From Corynebacterium ulcerans (lineage in GTDB: Bacteria > Actinomycetota > Actinomycetes > Mycobacteriales > Mycobacteriaceae), in contig NZ_LT906443.1 of the NCBI RefSeq assembly GCF_900187135.1, positions 682,001 to 746,000 on the forward strand: a stretch of 64,000 nucleotides of DNA, given 5' to 3'. The notes below the pieces were generated by a model. It was not told the origin of the DNA. It saw nothing but the letters and a program-made list of their open reading frames with translations, and ran no database searches. The translations under genes were made by a program, and so were the position numbers. This document shows positions 54,844 through 64,000 of this stretch, piece after piece. Each line of letters begins with the position of its first letter. The first letter of the stretch is position 1.

Positions 54844-55982
54844 TTCGGGTCTACTCCAATCTGCTGTAGCTTTTCTATCAGCTCACCAACGTACTCACGG
54901 GGTCTAACCGCTAAGCGCCAATAGGTTGAGTCTAGGCCAGGGAAAGTGTCACAGCGCCTCACAGCGATGCCCAGGCTTAATAGCTCCCTACGCATGTGCT
55001 CGGCATCCCCACGCATCTCAGCTGGCGGTTGGACAAGGATAAAAGGGGCCACTGACGGGGCTACTAGGCTAAAACCAGCCTGTTCCAGTTGCTCCACCAT
55101 GTCTTTCCTGTGCTGGATTACAGCGCTTCTCAAGGCCTCCAGCTGGCTGACTCCCGTCGTCATGATGGACTCAATAGCGCGAAAGGCCAGACTTCCCACC
55201 GGCCAGTGAGCTCTTCCATGAGTGAGCGTGTGAATCACTTCGGGGCTCGCCACCAGATACCCCACTCGCAAACCTGCGATTGACCAGGTCTTGGTAAGGC
55301 TTCTTAAAACTATTACGTCGTCAAAATGAGAGTGCGGATCCCCAGCTTTGCCGGGCCCTATCATCGATTCAGTTTCCCCCACGATGTCCATAAATGCTTC
55401 GTCTACAACGAGGTGACGACCAGGAGAGCGAAGCCCACAGAGCTGATCAACGCTGTGGAGCACTCCCGTGGGGTTGGTGGGGTTACCGATGACTACCATG
55501 TCTGGTCCCCTGTCCTCGACGGATTCCAGAGAAAGGGTGCCATCCAGTGTGAAAGGCTCGGGGACGATGATGCGCTGGAGTTCCACGCCGGCGTCGAAAA
55601 GCACAAGGTCTGGTTCGCTGAAGCTCGGATGAATAAGCGTTGCTTTAGTGGGTTTAAGCTGGGGAAGCATGGCAAAGCCCTCAGAAGCACCGCACAGGAT
55701 AAGCACGTGATCAGGTGAAATTCCGTGGTATTGAGCGATCAACTGTCGCGCAGACTCATCCTGCTCATCGTGAGGGTACTCGGCAAGATGGGAGAGCTCC
55801 GCAGCCAGATCTGCCACAAGCCACTCCGGTGGCGTCGGATCTGCAACGTTGACCGCAAAATCCAATCGCGCTCCTCGAGCATCAATATCGCCGTGAAGTC
55901 GCGACAACGGTGGGACGATAGGAGCGCTTAGTGCCTTGTCGGTGGCTGCCGTAACTAAGGCGTGGGGAGAACGGTGTAACAC
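54840..55982 (-). CDS. cobC: CobC-like PLP aminotransferase/decarboxylase
   Basis: This 380-residue class I/II fold protein corresponds to Rv2231c. The PLP lysine is in 'VLRSLTKTWSIAGLRVGY', with 'IGNPTNPTGVLHS' and 'ILCGASEGFAML' as supporting motifs. Relatives include histidinol-phosphate aminotransferase and CobD/CobC threonine-phosphate decarboxylase, which supplies the aminopropanol arm of cobalamin. The context of cobU/T/S and cobD favours a cobalamin role, but it is not proven. The annotated GTG leaves only 30 bp to the divergent HAD gene, so the true start may be downstream. Confidence 0.78.
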   Translation of the reverse strand: MLHRSPHALVTAATDKALSAPIVPPLSRLHGDIDARGARLDFAVNVADPTPPEWLVADLAAELSHLAEYPHDEQDESARQLIAQYHGISPDHVLILCGASEGFAMLPQLKPTKATLIHPSFSEPDLVLFDAGVELQRIIVPEPFTLDGTLSLESVEDRGPDMVVIGNPTNPTGVLHSVDQLCGLRSPGRHLVVDEAFMDIVGETESMIGPGKAGDPHSHFDDVIVLRSLTKTWSIAGLRVGYLVASPEVIHTLTHGRAHWPVGSLAFRAIESIMTTGVSQLEALRSAVIQHRKDMVEQLEQAGFSLVAPSVAPFILVQPPAEMRGDAEHMRRELLSLGIAVRRCDTFPGLDSTYWRLAVRPREYVGELIEKLQQIGVDPK

Positions 55983-56012
55983 TGATCCGAGTTTAGTGGG
56001 AAACTACAAAGT

Positions 56013-56663
56013 ATGAGCACTCTTCTGATTGACGTTGATGGCACTATCGTTCGGTCCTACCCAGGCATCCGAACCAGTTTTATCGAGGCAATGAATCACA
56101 TCGGGCATCCTGTCCCCGACGAAGATTGGCTCCATCGCATACCGGGACCTCCTATGGATGAGACTATGCGTTCCCTCAATCTGGATCCGGACACAACGTC
56201 TGCCGCTCTTGCTGCTTTCCGACGCCACTACGACGGCGGCGGCTGGCGCGATTGCGAACTTTTTGCCGGTTGGGCCGAGGCGCTACCCGAATGGAAAGCA
56301 CAAGGTCTTCGTATCTGCACGGCAACAAGTAAGTCGGAGAGTCTGGCCCGCGAGGTCTTGACGGAACTGGGGGTGGCTCACCATTTTGATTTCATCGGCG
56401 GCGCTGATGCTACAGAGGGAAGAAAAACAAAATCACACGTCATCGCTCATGTGCTGCAGTCCATGAACGTGGAGACTGGGAACTCAGATATCCTCATGAT
56501 CGGAGATCGTTTCCATGACGTTGAGGGGGCCCAAGAATACGGGATCCCCACAGCGCTCGTCGGCTGGGGCCATGGCAGCCCCAGCGAGTGGGAAAGCGCA
56601 CGCTTCTATGCTTCTGATATGGCGGATTTGAAAGGAATTGTCCGTGACTTCTTCGACTTCTGA
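56013..56663 (+). CDS. HAD-superfamily hydrolase (PtkA/phosphoglycolate phosphatase-like)
   Basis: This 216-residue HAD protein has motif I 'LLIDVDGTIV', motif II 'ICTATSKS', a Lys in 'ATEGRKTKSHVI' and motif IV 'ILMIGDRFHDVEGA', so catalysis should be intact. The mycobacterial equivalent (Rv2232) is called PtkA, a protein-tyrosine kinase paired with PtpA; whether that holds here is unknown. Its end overlaps the PtpA gene by 20 bp. Confidence 0.88.
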   Translation: MSTLLIDVDGTIVRSYPGIRTSFIEAMNHIGHPVPDEDWLHRIPGPPMDETMRSLNLDPDTTSAALAAFRRHYDGGGWRDCELFAGWAEALPEWKAQGLRICTATSKSESLAREVLTELGVAHHFDFIGGADATEGRKTKSHVIAHVLQSMNVETGNSDILMIGDRFHDVEGAQEYGIPTALVGWGHGSPSEWESARFYASDMADLKGIVRDFFDF

Positions 56664-57153
56664 ACACAATCCCCGCACTTCTCTCCACATTGTGTTTGTC
56701 TGCACCGGTAATATCTGCCGCTCACCGATGGGAGATGTGATTCTGCGTAGTGTCATAGAAGACGAAGGACTAGAACCATACGTCACAGTAAGCTCATGCG
56801 GCACGGGCGGGTGGCATATCGGACAAAAGGCGGATAAACGCGCGCTGGCTGAGCTCCGTCGTGCCGGATACGATGGCGACAGCCACCGAGCGGCACAACT
56901 TGGCGAAAAACACGAGGATGCGGACTTGTTTATTGCACTCGACAGCAGCCACCGCAATGCGCTGCTGCGTTATGGTTTCGCCCCCGATAAAGTCCGGTTG
57001 CTACGCACCTTCGATCCAGCTGCGCACACTTATGACGTCGAAGATCCCTACTACGGCGATGCTCACGATTTTGAGATTGCCCGCGTGCAGATTGAGTCTG
57101 CGATGCCACAACTCTTAGAGTGGATCAAACACGAGCTCCAGGAGAAAAGGTGA
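56644..57153 (+). CDS. ptpA: Low-molecular-weight protein-tyrosine phosphatase
   Basis: The P-loop 'VFVCTGNICRSPMGD' (CX5R) opens the domain and the general-acid Asp is in 'VEDPYYGDAHDF'. At about 169 residues the length is normal. The GTG at 56644 follows AAAGGA by 7 bases and is preferred over the TTG at 56638. It overlaps the HAD gene, mirroring mycobacterial ptkA-ptpA. Confidence 0.93.
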   Translation: MTSSTSEHNPRTSLHIVFVCTGNICRSPMGDVILRSVIEDEGLEPYVTVSSCGTGGWHIGQKADKRALAELRRAGYDGDSHRAAQLGEKHEDADLFIALDSSHRNALLRYGFAPDKVRLLRTFDPAAHTYDVEDPYYGDAHDFEIARVQIESAMPQLLEWIKHELQEKR

Positions 57154-57159
57154 TCAACC

Positions 57160-58107
57160 GTGTCTAGGTCTACAAGGCGAGCATCAGTGTGGCGGATTTT
57201 TCTCAAACCGGGGTGGGTCATCACCGCAGTTTTAGCAATCGCGTTTTCTTACTTTGCCATCACTGTGCTCTCCCCTTGGCAGCTAAACAAAGATCATGAC
57301 ATCGTTGCCCGCAACACTCATATCGAGCAGGCTTTTGATACCGACCCCTCCACCATCACTGATCTCTTTGACAGCGCGGGCAACATCAAAGGCGATAACG
57401 AGTGGATGCGAGCAACGCTAACGGGACGCTACCTCCCGGATAAAGAAGTTTTGCTGCGGATGCGTCCTGTTGACGGCTCGCCTGCTTATCAGTCGTTGGT
57501 TCCCTTCCAATCCGAGAACGGGCAAACGCTCCTGGTCAATAGAGGCTTTATTCCCCTCGAAGCCGGAAAACCGCCTCGCTTAGATAAGGCCCCCTCAGGT
57601 GTAGTGACCATCGTGGGGCATGCGCGCCATAACGAGGGAATCCCCGCTACACCACCGCTCACCGCAGATGGCTACACGCAGGTCAACGGAATTAGCACGG
57701 AACAAATCAGCACGCTTATCGACGCCCCCCTGGGGATCGACTATCTCCAACTAGCAAGCGATCAACCCGGTGAAGTCCACGCCATGCCGATCCCTAAGCT
57801 CGATCGCGGCAACCACCTCTCCTACGGATTCCAGTGGATCGCGTTCGGTGTCATGGCCCCGCTAGCAGTGATCTATTTTGTCTGGGCCGAGATCAAAGAA
57901 CGCCGGCGGGCTAAGGAAGAGGAAGCCCAAATGCAAGAGGCTGCCCAATACACTGCTGCCGAAAAACACACAGACGTCAACGCAACTGCCTCTCGTCAGG
58001 AGACAGAAACAAAAACAGATCGCGTTGCTGCCACCATGCGCAGTAGGTACGGCAGCACCCGGAGTACTGCCCCACGGAAGCGCGATCACCGTCGAGACAA
58101 CTTCTAG
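57160..58107 (+). CDS. SURF1 family protein
   Basis: This 315-residue protein has two transmembrane helices: near residues 18-40 ('VITAVLAIAFSYFAITVL') and near 217-240 ('SYGFQWIAFGVMAPLAVI'). Between them is an extracytoplasmic domain with 'LLRMRPVDGSPAYQSLVPF' and 'LLVNRGFIP'. The family aids assembly of cytochrome c oxidase. A long charged cytoplasmic tail follows. The GTG start has AAAAGG upstream, 6 bp after ptpA. Confidence 0.92.
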   Translation: MSRSTRRASVWRIFLKPGWVITAVLAIAFSYFAITVLSPWQLNKDHDIVARNTHIEQAFDTDPSTITDLFDSAGNIKGDNEWMRATLTGRYLPDKEVLLRMRPVDGSPAYQSLVPFQSENGQTLLVNRGFIPLEAGKPPRLDKAPSGVVTIVGHARHNEGIPATPPLTADGYTQVNGISTEQISTLIDAPLGIDYLQLASDQPGEVHAMPIPKLDRGNHLSYGFQWIAFGVMAPLAVIYFVWAEIKERRRAKEEEAQMQEAAQYTAAEKHTDVNATASRQETETKTDRVAATMRSRYGSTRSTAPRKRDHRRDNF

Positions 58108-58116
58108 ACCCGCTCT

Positions 58117-59082
58117 TCAGCTACGGCCTCGCTGTGCTCGTGACACTATTTGCTGCAAAGCCACCACAGTCAAGGCCACCAACGTCTGAGTCCACCGAGA
58201 CAGCGAGACGGCAGTTGTGATCGTCTCTGTTGTAGGGGCCGGACCACGCCCCAACATCGGCCGCATTTCTACGCCATGAGGGTACTGTGTAGCCCCTCCG
58301 AGTTGCACACCCATAGCGGCCGCCGCTGTGGCTTCTACCGGCCCAGCGTTCGGGCTGGGGTGCTGGGGAGCGTCTTCACGCCAAGCACGCACGGCGCTGC
58401 GTCCGCGTCCCATGACTGCTGCGGCACCCACATGGACGACAGCGGTGACGCGCGCGGGCACGTACGCGAGGACGTCGTCAAGCTTTGCTGCAGCCCACCC
58501 GAACTCGCTATAGCGCTCGTTTTTATAGCCCACCATCGCATCCAATGTGTTCACACACCGATGCCCCACTACTGCCGGGGCACCAAAAACAGACCAGACC
58601 AAGGGCGCGATGGTGGCATCCGATGTATTTTCCGCTAGCGATTCCACTGTCGCGCGCGCAATCCCCTGTTCATCGAGTTTGTTGGGGTCCCGGGAGCACA
58701 GCCACGGTACGAGAGCACGCGCCGTGGCTATATCGCCGTGGGCTAATGCACGGACCATCCGCGTTCCGGTTTTCTCCAAGGTGGTTCCACCCAACGCGCC
58801 AAAAAGAGAAGCAGCAAGCATAAATCTAGGCATGCGTCGCGCCGCCACAGCGCTAAGGACAACCGGAGGTAAGACAGTGGCAGCGACAAAAACAGCACCG
58901 GCTTTCTTACTAGGGCGATACACCCGTTTTTCCATATACTGCGCATACCGACCAAAAATCGCCACGGGATGCCACCGACCACCGGGGTCTCCCAGCATCC
59001 TGTCGAGGGCTACTCCGGCGATTACTCCCAGTGCCAATGATTTCTTGGGATACGGCGTGGACTGTGGGACTAGCTCGGGCAC
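58117..59082 (-). CDS. cobD: Adenosylcobinamide-phosphate synthase (CbiB/CobD type)
   Basis: This 321-residue membrane protein attaches the aminopropanol arm to adenosylcobyric acid. 'DRMLGDPGGRWHPVAIFGRYA' near the N-terminus is the family signature, with 'ESLAENTSDATIAPL' and 'LDAMVGYKNERYSEFGWAAAKLDD' also conserved. It is convergent with SURF1 at a 9-bp gap. Together with cobU/T/S and the CobC-like gene it covers late cobalamin assembly. Confidence 0.94.
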   Translation of the reverse strand: MPELVPQSTPYPKKSLALGVIAGVALDRMLGDPGGRWHPVAIFGRYAQYMEKRVYRPSKKAGAVFVAATVLPPVVLSAVAARRMPRFMLAASLFGALGGTTLEKTGTRMVRALAHGDIATARALVPWLCSRDPNKLDEQGIARATVESLAENTSDATIAPLVWSVFGAPAVVGHRCVNTLDAMVGYKNERYSEFGWAAAKLDDVLAYVPARVTAVVHVGAAAVMGRGRSAVRAWREDAPQHPSPNAGPVEATAAAAMGVQLGGATQYPHGVEMRPMLGRGPAPTTETITTAVSLSRWTQTLVALTVVALQQIVSRAQRGRS

Positions 59083-59156
59083 GTTATTGCACTCTCCCTT
59101 TTAAAAACGAAAAGGGGTGGAGCTACCAAGTGGCTCCCCAACGATGGTCATGAAAC

Positions 59157-59196
59157 GCAAAGCGGCGACTCCTTGTTCTAAGGAGCCACCGCTTGC
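59157..59196 (-). terminator. Hairpin downstream of tRNA-Val
   Basis: Read on the minus strand, GCAAGCGGTGGCTCCTT and AAGGAGTCGCCGCTTTGC pair with few mismatches around a short loop, 5 bp after the tRNA 3' end. The T-content after it is poor, so it may be a weak terminator. Confidence 0.65.
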
Positions 59197-59201
59197 ATTT
59201 G

Positions 59202-59274
59202 TGCGCCCTGACGGGATCGAACCGCCGACCTGCTGGGTGTAAACCAGCTGCTCTTCCAGCTGAGCTAAAGGCGC
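59202..59274 (-). tRNA. tRNA-Val (anticodon UAC)
   Basis: The minus strand folds as a full cloverleaf: acceptor GCGCCTT/AGGGCGC (one G-U), D-arm with AGCTCAGCTGG, anticodon stem GCTGG/CCAGC with loop TTTACAC, T-arm with GGTTCGATCCC, discriminator A. No CCA is encoded. The anticodon UAC reads Val codons. Confidence 0.96.
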
Positions 59275-59347
59275 ATACTTCCGATACATCAGACCTGCTG
59301 AGGCATCGGAAAGAATACTAACACGAAGTGGTACTAGTAATGCAAAG

Positions 59348-59785
59348 TCACTGCTTATTGCCCCTTTGCACCAAGCAAGAACCTTGCCAGGAGCCAAGTC
59401 TTTCGGCTTTTGTTTGTACGAGCCCTGCGAGTTGAGCAGACTCGGAAATCTCACCCGGATCGAGTGCACCGGATTTACCGGCCCCCGGACTGAGCAACCA
59501 AATACGGCCGTTTTCAGCAAGGGGTCGAACAGCGTCGACTAGTCCATCGACCAAGTCTCCGTCGTCTTCGCGCCACCACAACAAGACAACGTCGCATGCT
59601 TCGTCCGTGTCTTCGTCGAGAAGCTCCTCGCCGATAATGTCTTCTAGTGCTTCACTTATGGAGCTATCGCAATCTTCGTCCCAGCCGACTTCTTGCACTG
59701 TCATGTCGGCGGTGACACCAAGGCGGAGAGCGTGGTTTACGCCTACGGCCTCAGAATTCTTCTCCTTGAAATCTTGAGCGTTCAT
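59348..59785 (-). CDS. DUF3052 family protein
   Basis: This 145-residue acidic protein matches the actinobacterial DUF3052 family (Rv2239c), which lies upstream of aceE in mycobacteria too. 'VQEVGWDEDCDSSISEALEDIIG' and 'VVLLWWREDDGDLVDGLVDA' are the conserved segments. The role is unknown. The ATG at 59785 ('MNAQDFKEKNSEAVG') is preferred; a TTG two codons upstream is possible. Confidence 0.9.
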   Translation of the reverse strand: MNAQDFKEKNSEAVGVNHALRLGVTADMTVQEVGWDEDCDSSISEALEDIIGEELLDEDTDEACDVVLLWWREDDGDLVDGLVDAVRPLAENGRIWLLSPGAGKSGALDPGEISESAQLAGLVQTKAERLGSWQGSCLVQRGNKQ

Positions 59786-59958
59786 CGACAATAAACTCTA
59801 CAACCATATGCTCGTTTTCTCTTCTTTTCATGCTGGTTTTTCAGGAAAAACCTGATCGGTAAGGAGTAATTCCCCCCTAACACGTATCCTGTAGATCAAA
59901 CCGTGTGTCGATGCATGACCCGCGCATCGGCGGATTTCTCTCTACTTGGAGGTGGCGA

Positions 59959-62694
59959 ATGCCTGACCCAACCATTGGGAAGCGTCCTGAGGACACTAAC
60001 TTCGCGTTGATTCGCGATGGTGTGGCTTCTTATCTGAACGACTCGGATCCCGAGGAAACCCGCGAGTGGCTCGAATCCCTCGACGGGATGCTGGAAGGAT
60101 CCAGTCTCGAGCGAGCCCGCTTCCTGATGCTCCGTTTACTTGAGCGAGCATCTGCTCGTCGCGTGCCGTTACCCCCAATGACCTCGACAGATTACGTCAA
60201 CACGATTCCTACCACTATGGAGCCAGAGTTCCCGGGTGATGAGGAAATCGAGAAGCGCTATCGTCGTTGGATTCGATGGAACGCTGCGATCATGGTGCAC
60301 CGCGCACAGCGCCCAGGGATCGGAGTAGGCGGACATATCTCCACCTACGCTGGCGCTGCACCACTCTACGAAGTGGGTATGAACCACTTCTTCCGTGGTA
60401 AAGATCACCCCGGCGGAGGCGACCACATCTTCTTCCAGGGACATGCTTCACCGGGCGTCTACGCCCGCGCATTCATGGAAGGTCGCCTCACCGAAGACGA
60501 CCTTGATGGCTTCCGTCAGGAAGTTTCCCGCCCACAGGGGGGACTACCTTCCTACCCCCACCCACACGGGATGGAAGATTTCTGGGAGTTCCCCACCGTG
60601 TCGATGGGCCTCGGCCCCATGGATGCTATTTACCAAGCGCGCTTCAACCGCTACTTGCATAACCGCGGCATCAAAGACACGTCTGAGCAACACGTCTGGG
60701 CCTTCCTCGGCGACGGCGAGATGGACGAGCCAGAGTCTCGTGGCCTCATCCAAATGGCTGCGCTGAACAACCTGGATAACCTCACGTTTGTTATCAACTG
60801 CAACCTGCAGCGTCTCGACGGTCCCGTCCGCGGCAACACCAAGATCATCCAGGAGCTCGAGTCCTTCTTCCGCGGCGCTGGTTGGTCAGTGATCAAGGTT
60901 GTGTGGGGCCGCGAGTGGGATCAGCTCTTCGAGGCAGACAAAGAGGGTGCTCTCGTTGATCTGATGAACACCACCTCTGACGGCGATTTCCAGACCTTCA
61001 AGGCTAACGACGGCGCATACGTCCGCGAGCACTTCTTCAACCGCGATCCTCGCACAGCCAAGCTCGTCGAAGACTGGACAGACGAGGAAATCTGGAACCT
61101 CCGCCGCGGCGGCCACGATTACCGCAAGATTTACGCTGCTTATAAGCGTGCGTTGGAGACCAAGGACCGCCCAACGGTCATTCTGGCCCACACGATTAAG
61201 GGCTACGGTCTTGGGCACAACTTCGAGGGGCGCAACGCGACCCACCAGATGAAGAAGCTCACCCTCGACGATCTGAAGAAGTTCCGCGATAAGCAGGGCG
61301 TTCCGATCACCGACGAGCAGCTGGAAAAGGATCCATACCTCCCGCCGTACTACCACCCAGGTGAGGATGCTCCGGAGATCAAGTACATGCTTGAGCAGCG
61401 TAAGCGGCTTGGAGGCTTTGTCCCTGAGCGTCGTGAGTCCTACACCCCGGTGGAGGTCCCACCGCTAGACAAGCTTCGCAGCCTGCGTAAGGGCTCCGGT
61501 AAACAGCAGGTGGCCACCACCATGGCTGTTGTTCGTGCGTTCAAGGAGCTCATGCGTGATCCTGAGCTAGGAAAGCGCATCGTCCCGATCATCCCTGATG
61601 AGGCCCGCACCTTTGGTATGGACTCCTGGTTCCCCACCATGAAGATCTACAACCCTCACGGTCAGAACTACGTGCCGGTTGACCACGATCTGATGCTCTC
61701 CTACCGCGAGGCAGCAGACGGACAGATCCTGCACGAGGGCATCAACGAGGCCGGTTCCACCGCAGCGTTTATCGCAACGGCGACTTCTTACGCCACCCAT
61801 GGCCAGGTCATGATCCCGCTGTACATCTTCTACTCGATGTTCGGCTTCCAGCGCACTGGCGACTCCTTCTGGGCTGCAGGCGACCAGATGGCCCGTGGAT
61901 TTATCCTCGGTGCTACTGCTGGCCGCACCACACTCACCGGTGAAGGTCTCCAGCACATGGATGGACATTCCCAGATCATCGCGTCGACCAACCCCAGCGT
62001 GGTCTCCTATGACCCCGCATTCTCCTATGAGATCGCGCACCTGCTGCGTGAGGGCATCGACCGCATGTACGGCCCAGGCCGTGGCGAAAACGTCATGTAC
62101 TACCTGACCATCTACAACGAGCCTATCTCTCAGCCTGCAGAGCCTGAGGATCTCGATGTAGAGGGCCTCCACAAGGGTATTTACCTATATGAGAAGGCTC
62201 AGGGTGGCGAGCATGAGGTTTCCTTGCTCGCTTCCGGTATCGGAATGCAGCAGGCGCTCCGTGCTCGGGATATTCTGCGCGATGAGTTCAACATCGGTGC
62301 GAATATCTTCTCCGTCACTTCCTGGGTTGAGCTGGCACGAGAAGGCCAGGAAAAGAACCGTCAAGCGCTGCGCCACCCGGAAACTGATCCAGGCGAGGCC
62401 TTCGCTACAACCCAGCTAAAGAAGGGCAACGGCCCTTACATAGCAGTCTCCGACTTTGCTACGGATCTCCAGGAGCAAATCCGCCGCTTTGTCCCAGGCC
62501 ACTACACCACGTTGGGTGCAGACGGTTTCGGCTTCTCTGATACCCGTCCGGCTGCCCGTCGTTTCTTCAACATCGACGCAGAGTCTGTTGTTGTGGCTAC
62601 CCTCAACGCACTTGCACATGAGGGCAAGATTGATCGTTCTGTTGCAGCCGAGGCTGCGCAGCGCTTCCATCTCACTGACCCGACTAAGGCATAA
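59959..62694 (+). CDS. aceE: Pyruvate dehydrogenase E1 component
   Basis: This 911-residue homodimeric E1 decarboxylates pyruvate with thiamine diphosphate and reductively acetylates the E2 lipoate. The thiamine-binding motif '[10 protein letters not shown]' with 'VINCN' about 30 residues later is intact, as are '[20 protein letters not shown]' and '[17 protein letters not shown]'. The ATG at 59959 has GGAGGTGGC 4 bases upstream; a GTG at 59905 is open but unlikely. Its partner E2 is encoded 50 kb upstream, as is usual in corynebacteria. Confidence 0.97.
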   Translation: MPDPTIGKRPEDTNFALIRDGVASYLNDSDPEETREWLESLDGMLEGSSLERARFLMLRLLERASARRVPLPPMTSTDYVNTIPTTMEPEFPGDEEIEKRYRRWIRWNAAIMVHRAQRPGIGVGGHISTYAGAAPLYEVGMNHFFRGKDHPGGGDHIFFQGHASPGVYARAFMEGRLTEDDLDGFRQEVSRPQGGLPSYPHPHGMEDFWEFPTVSMGLGPMDAIYQARFNRYLHNRGIKDTSEQHVWAFLGDGEMDEPESRGLIQMAALNNLDNLTFVINCNLQRLDGPVRGNTKIIQELESFFRGAGWSVIKVVWGREWDQLFEADKEGALVDLMNTTSDGDFQTFKANDGAYVREHFFNRDPRTAKLVEDWTDEEIWNLRRGGHDYRKIYAAYKRALETKDRPTVILAHTIKGYGLGHNFEGRNATHQMKKLTLDDLKKFRDKQGVPITDEQLEKDPYLPPYYHPGEDAPEIKYMLEQRKRLGGFVPERRESYTPVEVPPLDKLRSLRKGSGKQQVATTMAVVRAFKELMRDPELGKRIVPIIPDEARTFGMDSWFPTMKIYNPHGQNYVPVDHDLMLSYREAADGQILHEGINEAGSTAAFIATATSYATHGQVMIPLYIFYSMFGFQRTGDSFWAAGDQMARGFILGATAGRTTLTGEGLQHMDGHSQIIASTNPSVVSYDPAFSYEIAHLLREGIDRMYGPGRGENVMYYLTIYNEPISQPAEPEDLDVEGLHKGIYLYEKAQGGEHEVSLLASGIGMQQALRARDILRDEFNIGANIFSVTSWVELAREGQEKNRQALRHPETDPGEAFATTQLKKGNGPYIAVSDFATDLQEQIRRFVPGHYTTLGADGFGFSDTRPAARRFFNIDAESVVVATLNALAHEGKIDRSVAAEAAQRFHLTDPTKA

Positions 62695-62714
62695 TCACAC
62701 GTCCTTATCGCGTT

Positions 62715-62764
62715 AGGCCGGTGCCCGCACAGTATGTGCATGGCACCGGCCTTCGGTGTTTTCT
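62715..62764 (+). terminator. Intrinsic terminator of aceE
   Basis: An 11-bp stem (AGGCCGGTGCC at 62715-62725 with GGCACCGGCCT at 62742-62752) with an inner GCACA/TGTGC pairing leads into TCGGTGTTTT. It starts 20 bp after the stop. Confidence 0.85.
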
Positions 62765-62783
62765 AAGACTAAAAGCGTTGGGG

Positions 62784-63803
62784 TCAAGCTGTGGGCAGTT
62801 TCCCCACGGAGTGAGCGTGCTCGATCATCTGATCAATCGCCTTATTCACTATCGCAGGCTGCTCCAAAATGATCATGTGCCCGGTATCAGGCGCGACTTG
62901 CAGGCCAGCATCTGGCCACAGACTGACAATCCTTTGCGCCTGGCTGAGCGGGGTGACCGAATCTTTTTCTCCTACGATAACTACGCCTTCTATCCCGCTA
63001 AGGAGTCTCGCCCCTTCCACTTCTTCATGCTCTTGCAAATCATCGAGGAACCCCACGAATGTGGAAAGAGGGGTCTCGTTAATCAGCTGAGCATGAAAAT
63101 CGATGACGCTAGGAGGCATAGGAGTCTGGAATACCGTTACTGCCAGCGTGGGAGCCACCAAAGCGGCTATAGATTCTCTGAGCGTGGCGGTCTCTGCCGG
63201 AGACGCTTCCACTGCATTACGGATTTTCTCTGCCACAGGTAGGGCTAAGACCTGAGGCACTCCTTGGCTGGCAAAGGAGTCTACGGCTGTGGCTACCAAA
63301 ACTAACCCTGCAGTATGCGTCCGAAATTCGGGATAGCGACGCAAGAAATTAATCGCCACCATTCCACCGAGTGAGTGCCCCACTATAACAAGGGGACCAT
63401 TGGGCTTCACCGCTTCTAAAACCCGCGCTACATCATCAGCAGCGCCGTCGAGAGTGCAATCTTCTACGGAGTATTCCCCCGTGCTCCCGTGTCCACGTAA
63501 GTCCATGAGAACGCAGCGGGCTTCATGCGCAACGTGAGCTACCTGTAGATGCCACGCTGAGGCCGCCAATGTAAAGCCATGGATAAAGACGACGGTAACG
63601 TCAGCATCTTCAGGCCCGTCTAGGTAATAACGGATTCTGCCGGTTGTGCGGGACTCGCTATAAAACCTTTCATGTACTGTGTTGTGTTTCTTTGCGTGGG
63701 CAAGAGCTTGTCGACGCCGGCCCTTGCGCGTCAATCGAGGCAGTCGCATGCGTTTGAGCCTACGCCTGCGTAAAGTCGGAATTGTTCTTAGCCCCTCCCT
63801 CAT
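62784..63803 (-). CDS. Alpha/beta hydrolase
   Basis: This protein of up to 339 residues has the alpha/beta hydrolase core: oxyanion segment 'VVFIHGFTLAASAW', nucleophile elbow 'VIVGHSLGGMVAINF' and a C-terminal 'APDTGHMIILEQP' with the catalytic His. A very basic N-terminus ('RRRRLKRMRLPRLTRKGRRRQ') precedes the domain. The ATG at 63749 is an alternative start. The substrate is unknown; the neighbouring acyl carrier protein hints at a lipid or thioester link, but only by position. Confidence 0.82.
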   Translation of the reverse strand: MREGLRTIPTLRRRRLKRMRLPRLTRKGRRRQALAHAKKHNTVHERFYSESRTTGRIRYYLDGPEDADVTVVFIHGFTLAASAWHLQVAHVAHEARCVLMDLRGHGSTGEYSVEDCTLDGAADDVARVLEAVKPNGPLVIVGHSLGGMVAINFLRRYPEFRTHTAGLVLVATAVDSFASQGVPQVLALPVAEKIRNAVEASPAETATLRESIAALVAPTLAVTVFQTPMPPSVIDFHAQLINETPLSTFVGFLDDLQEHEEVEGARLLSGIEGVVIVGEKDSVTPLSQAQRIVSLWPDAGLQVAPDTGHMIILEQPAIVNKAIDQMIEHAHSVGKLPTA

Positions 63804-63820
63804 CTCAAGGAGCTCTACCT

Positions 63821-64000
63821 GTGTCCTCGCTTCAAGACCAGCTTCTCAAGCTGCAAGACAGCACTTCCGATTCTTCTCAACCAGGTGTAGATGCTTCGAC
63901 CAGGGAAAAAGTCATCGCAGTACTCGCACTTTTAGGGGTAGAAAAAGAAAAGGCAGATCCGTCTTCTCGCCTCGATTCCCTCGGAATAACCTCTCTCGAC
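63821..64000 (+). CDS. Acyl carrier protein-like, N-terminal part (runs off the window)
   Basis: A GTG at 63821, with AAGGAG at 63807-63812, opens a frame that reaches the window end after 60 codons. A Ser/Asp/Gln-rich start (about 30 residues) precedes an ACP-type helix ('REKVIAVLALLGVEKEKAD') and 'SSRLDSLGITSLD', where the phosphopantetheine Ser is expected. The usual DSL is TSL at that position. It is divergent from the hydrolase. Confidence 0.75.
   Translation, partial: MSSLQDQLLKLQDSTSDSSQPGVDASTREKVIAVLALLGVEKEKADPSSRLDSLGITSLD

Noticed and set aside
59101..59520. 139-codon minus-strand frame over tRNA-Val
   Set aside because: It runs through the tRNA and its hairpin and overlaps DUF3052 in another frame.

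Overview
The window is a chromosomal segment from a Corynebacterium. It most resembles the diphtheriae/ulcerans/pseudotuberculosis group. The basis is gene order (ltsA/asnB end, HesB-type protein, DUF3043, cobUTS, ilvE, pepA, E2 acyltransferase, lipB-lipA, DUF4191, RDD, glnA, then glnE-glnA2, RNase H/phosphatase, zinc-ribbon protein, Nif3, cobC-like, HAD, ptpA, SURF1, cobD, DUF3052, aceE), which follows the actinobacterial core order known from C. glutamicum and Mycobacterium tuberculosis Rv2212-Rv2241. A HmuO-type heme oxygenase and DtxR-like boxes fit the same group. The species is inferred, not proven.

Layout. 0-5.8 kb: end of asparagine synthase, an A-type Fe-S carrier, DUF3043, cobalamin nucleotide-loop genes cobU-cobT-cobS, and ilvE on the opposite strand. 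5.8-17.5 kb: leucyl aminopeptidase, then a lipoate block: E2 acyltransferase with three lipoyl domains, glycine cleavage gcvP-gcvT-gcvH, and lipB-lipA. Both lipoate consumers therefore sit beside the lipoate assembly enzymes. 17.6-22.8 kb: a four-gene siderophore ABC importer with overlapping start/stop codons, divergent from a siderophore-interacting flavoprotein, with two DtxR-like boxes between them. 22.9-25.9 kb: DUF4191, RDD and glnA.

25.9-40.4 kb: about 14.5 kb of accessory genes separating glnA from glnE. It holds two adjacent, frameshifted tyrosine-recombinase-like pseudogenes, an orphan 407-residue gene with 16-residue repeats behind a strong palindrome, an orphan PTS EIIC protein, guaB1, csbD, an NhaC-like antiporter, a NUDIX hydrolase, a 46-residue small protein, thrC, a sortase-like protein with an altered active site, an MFS transporter and hmuO. 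40.5-51.1 kb: glnE and glnA2, a cysteine-rich unknown protein, a CYTH-CHAD protein, a degenerate galactokinase-like protein and an RNB nuclease. 51.2-64 kb: RNase P RNA, RNase H/phosphatase, zinc-ribbon coiled-coil protein, Nif3, CobC-like aminotransferase, HAD, PtpA, SURF1, CobD, tRNA-Val, DUF3052, aceE, an alpha/beta hydrolase and the start of an acyl carrier protein.

The genes combine into a few modules: pyruvate dehydrogenase E1 (aceE) and E2 with lipoate synthesis; nitrogen assimilation (glnA, glnE, glnA2); iron acquisition (siderophore importer, SIP reductase, heme oxygenase); and late cobalamin assembly (cobU/T/S, cobC-like, cobD) with no corrin-ring genes in view. I saw no CRISPR array, intact prophage or insertion sequence. 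The best candidate for something undescribed is the orphan gene at 27956-29179 with its palindromic leader, beside the decayed recombinase pair.
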